From assembly GCA_019634215.1 (NCBI GenBank), contig JAHQVS010000039.1:1-36720 (forward strand): 36,720 bases of DNA, given 5' to 3'. The notes under the pieces are model-generated. The model searched no databases. It saw nothing but the letters and a program-made list of their open reading frames with translations, and had not been told where the DNA came from. A program made the translations under genes and the position numbers. Position 1 is the stretch's first letter; the number at the start of each line of letters is the position of its first letter. This DNA comes from Paracoccaceae bacterium. GTDB taxonomy: Bacteria; Pseudomonadota; Alphaproteobacteria; Rhodobacterales; Rhodobacteraceae. Shown here one piece after another: positions 30,970-36,720 of the stretch.

Positions 30970-32598
30970 CTATTCGGCTTGGCGGTTGGGCGTGCGGCGC
31001 CATGCGCGCCAGGCTTCAGCGTGGCGATCAGCGGCGGTTAGAACCCCAGAGGCCCAATGCCCTGGCCGTGTGAGGCCAGCGGGCAGGCGGGTGGCGCCGT
31101 CACCGAAGGCCGCATTGATTTGCGTTTGGGTGAGGTCGCGCGCCCGGCTGAGGTCGGCCCCGGCGAGGCTGGCGCCGGACAGGTCGGCGTCACGGAAGGC
31201 GGCGTCGGCGGCGGAGGCCTCATGCAGCGACGCGTCTGTTAGGTTGGCCGTCCACAGACGCGCACCGCTTAGGTCTGCGCCGCGGAGGTGTGCGCCATTG
31301 AGGCGCGCCCGGTAGCCGATCACGCCGGTCATATCAGCGCCAGCGAAGGAGGTTCTTTCCGCTCCTGCTCGGCTGATCAGCGCATTGGCGAGGTCGGCTC
31401 CGGTAAAATCCGCCCGTTCCATTCGCGCGCCAGTGAGGTCGGCCCCGGAGAGATTGGCTGATACGAAGCGCAGGCCGGCGAGGAAGCTGTCGGAAAGATC
31501 GGCGCGGCGCAGGTCCGCCCCCAGGTCCGGTTGATAATTCGCCGGGTCGGCTTCAAACGCTGCAAGATCGACCAAGCCGCCGAAGTCGCGGCCCGGGATG
31601 GAGTCGATATAGGCGGCGCGCCGCAGGTCGAACTCCTCGGCGGCGAGCAGACGCCAATCCTGCGGGATGGGCGCCTCTGGTCCTTTCACGTCACGAAGAC
31701 GGCGGGCCCAGGCGGCTTCGAAGTCGCGGCGGGCGAGGTCGTAATCGACCCAATCCGCCGGGCGTTGCGCCAATTCGGCGCCAGTCAGGCGGGCGGAAGC
31801 GGTCCAACCGGTTGGGGAGGGGGAGGCGGCGTCGAGGATCTCCGCCGCTGGGCTGGGCAGGTGGCCGGTGCGCGCCAGCGACAGCCCCGCCACAACAGCC
31901 AATGTCAGGCCGCCCACGATTAGCGGCCCCGCTGGAGACGCCGTTTCACGCTGATTCAGCATTCGCCGCGCTGTCGACCAACTGCGCAGGCCAAAGGCGA
32001 GGGCGGCGACGAAGCAGACCCCGAGGCCCAAGGTGAGCACCGCGTCATGGGTGGGGGCCGCCCGCAACCAGAACCACCCGAGCACCGCAGGAGTGGCGAT
32101 CCAGGCGGCGGCGACGCCGAGCAGTGTGGCGATGCGGGAGAACGGGCCGCTGGCGTCCCCCCTCCAGCGCATGGCGGCGTCGGAGAGAATCCAAGGGAAG
32201 ATTGCTTTACGCAGCGGTTGGCCGCGAATCTCGCTGGGGGCGTCGCCGATGGCCTCCCAGAGCTTTGACAGCAGAATGTGTAAATAGACATACAGCGCGA
32301 TCAACATCACCGGCGCGCCTAAGAAGAAGCTGCCGGTCGGGATCGCGACGCCGACCAGCGGCAAATCGGTGTCGGCGCTGGCGACGAAGAAATCCGCGTC
32401 TTGCACGCCCATCAGGGTGATGGTGCAGAACAACAAAACGCCGAGGAGAAGCAACCAGGTGGTTTGCGCACTGCGGGAGAGTTCGGCGATATGGGCGAGT
32501 GCGATCTGTTCGCCAGCGCGGCTGTCCGCGTCGCGTTGGTCGCGCATATAGGCCATTTGCGCGTCCATGCGGCGGCGCGTCTCGTCAGCCATGCTCAT
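30970..32598 (-). CDS. Membrane-anchored pentapeptide-repeat protein
   Basis: A 542-residue protein. ATG 32598 (MSMADETRRRMDAQ) is chosen because GGGAG precedes it by 7 bases; the frame extends further upstream. The N-terminal half has a charged helix and then about five hydrophobic segments (starting TTWLLLLGVLLFCTITLMGV). Residues about 370-505 are pentapeptide repeats of the A(D/N)Lxx type (NLSGADLTGARMERADFTGA and later units), which fold into a right-handed quadrilateral beta-helix. The repeat domain follows the last membrane segment. Such fusions may present the beta-helix at the membrane; their function is unknown. It is divergent from argS. Confidence 0.88.
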   Translation of the reverse strand: MSMADETRRRMDAQMAYMRDQRDADSRAGEQIALAHIAELSRSAQTTWLLLLGVLLFCTITLMGVQDADFFVASADTDLPLVGVAIPTGSFFLGAPVMLIALYVYLHILLSKLWEAIGDAPSEIRGQPLRKAIFPWILSDAAMRWRGDASGPFSRIATLLGVAAAWIATPAVLGWFWLRAAPTHDAVLTLGLGVCFVAALAFGLRSWSTARRMLNQRETASPAGPLIVGGLTLAVVAGLSLARTGHLPSPAAEILDAASPSPTGWTASARLTGAELAQRPADWVDYDLARRDFEAAWARRLRDVKGPEAPIPQDWRLLAAEEFDLRRAAYIDSIPGRDFGGLVDLAAFEADPANYQPDLGADLRRADLSDSFLAGLRFVSANLSGADLTGARMERADFTGADLANALISRAGAERTSFAGADMTGVIGYRARLNGAHLRGADLSGARLWTANLTDASLHEASAADAAFRDADLSGASLAGADLSRARDLTQTQINAAFGDGATRLPAGLTRPGHWASGVLTAADRHAEAWRAWRRTPNRQAE

Positions 32599-32828
32599 AG
32601 AAAAGCTCCCTTCATCCCCATTGCCATCCCGCCCGTTGTCATCACGCGAGCGACACGCCAACTTAAGCGTTTAAGCGGCTGTCGTCGCCTTTCCCTTACA
32701 GCTTTGGCGGCATTGCGGCGTCAGGCTCGGTTCCGGCGAGAGGAATGAGCCTTATCGCCCAAAGACGCCGTTTCACGCCACGCCCCGCCGTGCTATCGGC
32801 CCTCGCAAACAAGCGGAGACGCGGACTG

Positions 32829-34577
32829 ATGAATATATTCTCCGATTATCGCGACAAGGTGCTCGCGGCGCTGACGGCGTTGAGCGTCGATGGGGCGCTG
32901 CCGGAGGGGTTGGACTTTAGGAATGTCACTGTTGAGCCGCCACGCGATCCGGCCCACGGCGATCTGGCGACCAATGCGGCGATGGTGCTGGCCAAGTCAG
33001 CGAAAATGAAGCCCCGCGACATCGCCGAGAAATTGGCGGCGAAGTTGACCGAAGGGGAAGAGGTAATTTCGGCTGAGGTGGCTGGGCCGGGGTTCCTGAA
33101 CCTACGGCTCGACCCGGGTGCGTGGCGCGGCGTGGCTCTGGCGGCTTTGGCGGCCGGGTCCGATTGGGGGCGCTCTAACCAGGGCGAGGGGCGGCGGGTG
33201 AATGTGGAGTTTGTTTCCGCCAACCCGACCGGGCCCCTGCATGTCGGGCACACCCGAGGCGCGGTGTTCGGTGATGCGCTGGCGGGGTTGCTCGCCTTCG
33301 CCGGGTGGGAAGTGACGCGGGAATATTACATTAACGACGGTGGGGCGCAGGTCGACGTGCTCGCCCGCTCCGCTTATCTGCGCTATCGTGAGGCGCGGGG
33401 GGAGAGCATTGAAATTCCGGAAGGTTTATACCCGGGAGATTATCTTGTCTCCGTGGGCCAAGCGCTATCGGAGAGTTTCGGGGACAGTCTGATCGAGGCC
33501 CCCGAAGATGAGTGGTTGCCAAAGGTTCGCGAGGTGGCGGTTGCCCGGATGCTGGATCTGATCCGGGAGGATTTGGCGCTTCTGAACGTGCGGATGGACG
33601 TGTTTTTCTCGGAAAAGTCGCTTTATGGCACCGGTCTGATCGAATCGGCGATCAAGGCGCTGACCGACAAGGGGTTGATCTACACCGGCGTGCTGGAGCC
33701 GCCCAAAGGCAAGACGCCCGACGATTGGGAGCCGCGCGAGCAGACCTTGTTCAAGGCCACTGATTTCGGAGACGACGTCGACCGGCCAATCAAGAAGTCT
33801 GACGGCGCTTGGACCTATTTCGCCCCCGACATCGCTTACCATTATGACAAGGTCGAGCGCGGCTTTGACCTACTGATCGACGTGCTTGGCGCTGACCATG
33901 GCGGTTATGTGAAGCGGCTGAAAGCAGTGGTGGCGGCGCTTTCGGGGGAGAAGGTGGCGCTCGATGTGAAGCTTTGCCAGCTGGTGAAGCTCTTCAAGAA
34001 TGGCGAGCCGTTCAAAATGTCGAAGCGCTCCGGATCGTTTGTGACGTTGCGGGACGTGTTAGATGAGGTCGGGCCTGATGTTACGCGCTTTGTGATGCTC
34101 ACACGCAAGAACGACGCGCCATTGGATTTTGACTTCGCCAAGGCGCTGGAGCAGTCGAAGGACAACCCTGTCTTTTACGTGCAATACGCCCACGCCCGTA
34201 TCGCATCGGTGGTGCGAAACGCCGCAGAGGCGCATGGCGAGTCTGAGGTGACGGATTCGGCGTTGGCGAAAGTCGATCTCTCTGGTTTGACGCACCCCTC
34301 GGAAATCGGCCTGGCCCGGCGCCTCGGCGAGTGGCCACGCTTGGTTGAGGCCGCAGCGAGCGCGTCCGAGCCGCATCGGGTGGCGTTTTATCTTTATGAT
34401 CTGGCGTCGGATCTGCATGCGCATTGGACGCGCGGCAAGGAGGAGGACAGTCTGCGCTTCCTTCAAGGCGACCGTACGGGAGATCTGGCGCGGGTGGCGT
34501 TGATCCGGTCCGTGGCGATCACGTTAGCGGCTGGTTTGGGAATTTTAGGTGTCACGCCTTTGGAAGAAATGCGTTAA
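32829..34577 (+). CDS. argS: Arginyl-tRNA synthetase
   Basis: A 582-residue class I aminoacyl-tRNA synthetase that charges tRNA-Arg in the cytoplasm. ATG 32829 ([11 protein letters not shown]) matches the family N-terminus. The N-terminal tRNA-recognition domain contains [17 protein letters not shown] and GPGFLNLRL. The HIGH-type motif is [16 protein letters not shown], followed by [11 protein letters not shown]. The KMSKS-type loop is [14 protein letters not shown], and the C-terminal anticodon-binding domain ends the protein. Followed 53 bases later by a SPOR-domain gene and then nagZ, a gene order common in Alphaproteobacteria, which supports the taxonomic placement. Confidence 0.98.
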   Translation: MNIFSDYRDKVLAALTALSVDGALPEGLDFRNVTVEPPRDPAHGDLATNAAMVLAKSAKMKPRDIAEKLAAKLTEGEEVISAEVAGPGFLNLRLDPGAWRGVALAALAAGSDWGRSNQGEGRRVNVEFVSANPTGPLHVGHTRGAVFGDALAGLLAFAGWEVTREYYINDGGAQVDVLARSAYLRYREARGESIEIPEGLYPGDYLVSVGQALSESFGDSLIEAPEDEWLPKVREVAVARMLDLIREDLALLNVRMDVFFSEKSLYGTGLIESAIKALTDKGLIYTGVLEPPKGKTPDDWEPREQTLFKATDFGDDVDRPIKKSDGAWTYFAPDIAYHYDKVERGFDLLIDVLGADHGGYVKRLKAVVAALSGEKVALDVKLCQLVKLFKNGEPFKMSKRSGSFVTLRDVLDEVGPDVTRFVMLTRKNDAPLDFDFAKALEQSKDNPVFYVQYAHARIASVVRNAAEAHGESEVTDSALAKVDLSGLTHPSEIGLARRLGEWPRLVEAAASASEPHRVAFYLYDLASDLHAHWTRGKEEDSLRFLQGDRTGDLARVALIRSVAITLAAGLGILGVTPLEEMR

Positions 34578-34630
34578 CCTTTCTCAATAATATATAAGTC
34601 GAACATAAGCAGCTGGCGGGGTCGCCCAAG

Positions 34631-36172
34631 ATGTCGACAAATGTAACCTGGAATGATGAACCGACGGATCGTCGGGGAGTATTCAAACTATTAACAGCCA
34701 CTGCTTGGGCAGCTGGCTCACTCGGCGGTTTCGTCGTGGTAGTGATGTGGGCTTATCATCTGGGCGCGAGTAGCCCGGCGGATATTCCAGCGATCAGCGC
34801 CAAGGGCGACTATCGGATTGAGCCGATCGTTCCAGGCGGCGATAACGTCAGCGGCCAGGAGCTGGCCGCCTATGGTGATATTGACGGGCACGCCTCTGCT
34901 GAGGAGCAGAGAGCGGTGTTGTCGGCTGTGGCGGAGCGCCCCAAGGTGGAGGACAGGCCGGTCGCTGTGGAGCAGATCGAGACCGGCGCGCTGACCTCGT
35001 ATGTTTCACGCGGAGCATCGGGAGATGGCGAAGTCGCGTCTCGGCTGGTGGCATTAGACACCATGCGCCCCCGCTTGAACGAAACGACGCCGGGATTTGC
35101 CGGCGCGCCGCAGAATATTAGTGCTGATGGACAGCAGATGGCGGGCTTTGTGACGCCCGGAGCGTCTCAAAAGGCGGAGACGGGTGAGCAGGTCGCCTCG
35201 GCGCAACCGGTCCAGCCACAGCCGGAGATCCCGTCTCAAACGCCGCAGGCGGCGCCAGTGGAGCCTCCTCAGGCCGTTGAGGCCGTGAATGGTCAACCTG
35301 CAGCGGAGGTGGCGCCGGTAGCTGCTGAACCGCCGTCAAATCAAGAACTTGCGGTCGAGGCGCCATCAATCCCGGCGGTTCCGCCAGTAGAGACACAGGG
35401 GGGTGAGTCTCGGCGGCTCAATATTGGCACGCCGCGAGACTCCGGGAATGTACAGGCGGATGATCTGGGCGGTCAAACGCCTGCCACCCAGGACAATGGC
35501 CGTCCACTGGCGGCGGCGCCGGCGCCGGCAAAGCGTCCGCAACGCGAAGTCGCAGAAGCGCCAGCGCCTGAGCGAACACCTGAGGTCGTGCAACCTTCGC
35601 CGGAGGTGGTCGAGGCGCCTGCTCCGGCAGGTGGCCCGGTTACCCTTGGCGTACTGGGGCAAGTGTCTGGCGCAGAGCCATTGAATGAGCAGGCGAAGCC
35701 TTCAGCGCCAGCGCCTTATGCTCCGGCTCCCTCCGCGCCCGTGTCAACGCCGCAACCTCAGCAAACGACGCAAGTTCCGCCTGCTCAAGCACAGCCTACA
35801 CAAGTTCCGCCAGCCCAAGAACAGCCTGCGCAGGCTCCGCCAACGCGAACTGCGCTGGGGCCAGCGTCGATTCCCGCCCCAGTGGGGCAGAACGCGTCTG
35901 GGCTGGCGCCGTTTGCGGTGCAGATCGCCGCGTTGGAGACGCCGGATGCGGTCGCTGCACGGTGGGGAGAGTTGCAAGTGCGGGCGCCGGACCTGTTGTC
36001 CAAGCGCGATCTGGTGATCCAGGAGACCGCCTTGCTCGATCCCGCCTCCCAGAAGCCGAAAACCATGTATCGCTTGCGGGTCGGCTTTCCCAGCGCGGTC
36101 AATGCCCGGAACTTCTGCCTGAAGTTACGGGAGCGTGGGATTGATTGTTACTCCAGTCCGATGAATAGATAG
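34631..36172 (+). CDS. SPOR domain-containing membrane protein
   Basis: A 513-residue bitopic protein. A short cytoplasmic N-terminus is followed by one membrane segment at about 24-45 (WAAGSLGGFVVVVMWAYHLG). The long periplasmic part from about 190 to 420 is rich in Pro, Ala, Gln and Glu, with short repeats such as PPAQ-x-QP-x-QVPP. The last 75 residues (PFAVQIAALETPDAVAARW to NFCLKLRERGIDCYSSP) form a SPOR domain, which binds glycan strands lacking stem peptides at the division septum. The neighbouring nagZ acts on peptidoglycan fragments, so both concern cell-wall metabolism. The alphaproteobacterial argS-SPOR-nagZ context supports the call. Confidence 0.92.
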   Translation: MSTNVTWNDEPTDRRGVFKLLTATAWAAGSLGGFVVVVMWAYHLGASSPADIPAISAKGDYRIEPIVPGGDNVSGQELAAYGDIDGHASAEEQRAVLSAVAERPKVEDRPVAVEQIETGALTSYVSRGASGDGEVASRLVALDTMRPRLNETTPGFAGAPQNISADGQQMAGFVTPGASQKAETGEQVASAQPVQPQPEIPSQTPQAAPVEPPQAVEAVNGQPAAEVAPVAAEPPSNQELAVEAPSIPAVPPVETQGGESRRLNIGTPRDSGNVQADDLGGQTPATQDNGRPLAAAPAPAKRPQREVAEAPAPERTPEVVQPSPEVVEAPAPAGGPVTLGVLGQVSGAEPLNEQAKPSAPAPYAPAPSAPVSTPQPQQTTQVPPAQAQPTQVPPAQEQPAQAPPTRTALGPASIPAPVGQNASGLAPFAVQIAALETPDAVAARWGELQVRAPDLLSKRDLVIQETALLDPASQKPKTMYRLRVGFPSAVNARNFCLKLRERGIDCYSSPMNR

Positions 36173-36180
36173 AAGCTCTC

Positions 36181-36196
36181 GCGCCACCTTTGGCGC
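36181..36196 (+). terminator. Small hairpin between the SPOR gene and nagZ
   Basis: GCGCCA and TGGCGC form a 6-bp stem with a CCTT loop, 8 bases after the SPOR gene stop, followed only by TTAT. It is too weak for a confident terminator and may only modulate the transcript. Confidence 0.3.
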
Positions 36197-36214
36197 TTAT
36201 GAGGGCTTTGCATC

Positions 36215-36637
36215 GTGACTACGATGGCGGCATCCGACTCAACGGCGCGTTCGCCGTCTGAGCGGCGAACGCCTCCGGACGCCACTGCCGCGATCTTCGG
36301 GTGCCGAGGATCGCGGTTAACGCCGGAAGAATGCGCTTTTTTCGCCGAGTCGAAGCCCTGGGGCTTCATCCTGTTCGCACGAAACATCGAGACCCCTACC
36401 CAGGTCGGCGATTTGGTCGCCGAGCTGCGTGAAACGGTCGGGTGGCGTGCTCCGGTTCTGATCGACCAAGAGGGGGGCCGGGTGGCGCGGTTGCGCGGCC
36501 CGCATTGGCGGGAATGGCCGCCTGCGGGGGCTTGGACCGACGCAGCCGAGAGCGGCGCATGGTCGGAAGAGGCTTTATGCGCGGCGCTGCGGTTGCGGTC
36601 CAGGGTGACGTCGATCAGCTCTTCCGAGTCTCCGTAG
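36215..36637 (+). pseudogene. nagZ: Beta-N-acetylhexosaminidase NagZ, broken after about 127 residues
   Basis: The first roughly 127 residues match the N-terminus of NagZ (GH3 family), which releases GlcNAc from muropeptides during cell-wall recycling. Visible blocks are IFGCRGSRLTPEE, WGFILFARNIETPTQV and PVLIDQEGGRVARLRGPHW. The start is GTG 36215 or ATG 36224. NagZ proteins are normally about 330-340 residues. Here similarity ends around EEALCAALRLR (about 36595), and the frame then reads through unrelated residues to a TAG at 36635-36637. The catalytic histidine and aspartate regions are absent. The following sequence is coding on the other strand. Either the chromosome is rearranged here or the contig end is chimeric. 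Confidence 0.8.
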
Positions 36638-36720
36638 AGCCGGACCAGCTCGGTGCCCGGAATGTCGCGGAGCCGATCGGCAAGCTCCCGGCCGAGGCGG
36701 GAGCTCAGGCCCGGTAAGGG
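36598..36720 (-). CDS. Fragment of an RND-type efflux permease (partial, edge of window)
   Basis: Read on the minus strand, the last roughly 123 bases give an open frame with RELADRLRDIPGTELVRLYG and then DSEELIDVTLDRN. This resembles the porter-domain segment of HAE-1/RND efflux permeases, where a helix ending in IPG is followed by a strand and a G-x-x-E-E-x-x-V-x-x-D pattern. The frame is open to the right edge and runs into antisense nagZ at the other end. Only about 40 residues are available, so the family call is tentative. The fragment is in the wrong place for the expected nagZ-scpA order. Confidence 0.5.

Noticed and set aside
1-36720. CRISPR arrays, tRNA or rRNA genes, insertion sequences
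   Set aside because: Looked for on both strands; no regularly spaced repeats, cloverleaf-like sequences, rRNA motifs or transposase frames were recognised.

Overview
The window looks like a chromosome segment of a GC-rich alphaproteobacterium, most likely Rhodospirillales-like. The evidence is the argS - SPOR protein - nagZ order at the right end (a common alphaproteobacterial arrangement), the TRAP transporter, the DUF2339 protein, the pirin and the ArsR/AHSA1 pair. This assignment is inferred from gene content only.

Layout. (1) 1-1606: the tail of a CheY-like response regulator and a receiver/PAS/histidine-kinase hybrid. (2) 1871-6216: the most interesting block, four tightly packed genes: an SGNH-like membrane protein, an MBOAT O-acyltransferase ending in FLYYKF, a SerRS-like amino acid:[carrier protein] ligase, and a small carrier protein. 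Function for function this is the parts list of the Gram-positive Dlt (D-alanylation) pathway: DltD-like, DltB-like, a DltA substitute and DltC-like. The adenylation enzyme is replaced by an aminoacyl-tRNA-synthetase paralogue. I propose a system that aminoacylates an envelope or extracellular polymer. (3) 6252-9218: a complete DctP-DctQ-DctM TRAP transporter, probably in the same operon, with a hairpin between dctP and dctQ. (4) 9469-11745: a large modular protein with a glycan-binding-like N-terminus, a nucleoside-hydrolase-like core and two Ig-like C-terminal repeats.

(5) 11812-14976: divergent altronate dehydratase (uxaA) and xylulokinase (xylB) genes for sugar-acid and pentose use. (6) 15332-20077: a giant DUF2339 membrane protein and an LCAT-like lipoprotein hydrolase. 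(7) 20414-21638, minus strand: an ArsR - AHSA1/SRPBCC - MAPEG operon with start/stop overlaps. A perfect 18-bp palindrome lies over the arsR start codon, and the promoter spacing suggests a leaderless message. (8) 21837-24300: five small or medium membrane genes around a ferric-reductase-like/Rieske fusion, including a 54-residue gene. (9) 24489-26718: an iron-type alcohol dehydrogenase and a pirin.

(10) 26789-29209, minus strand: a visibly more AT-rich cassette (PD-(D/E)XK-like protein, ParA-like ATPase lacking the signature lysine, protein with an internal duplication), possibly acquired. (11) 29349-32598, minus strand: a RecD-like helicase and a membrane pentapeptide-repeat protein. (12) 32829-36720: argS, a SPOR-domain protein and nagZ. 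The nagZ reading breaks near 36595, and the last roughly 120 bases encode part of an RND efflux permease on the opposite strand, which indicates a rearrangement or a chimeric contig end.

No rRNA, tRNA, CRISPR array or insertion sequence was recognised.
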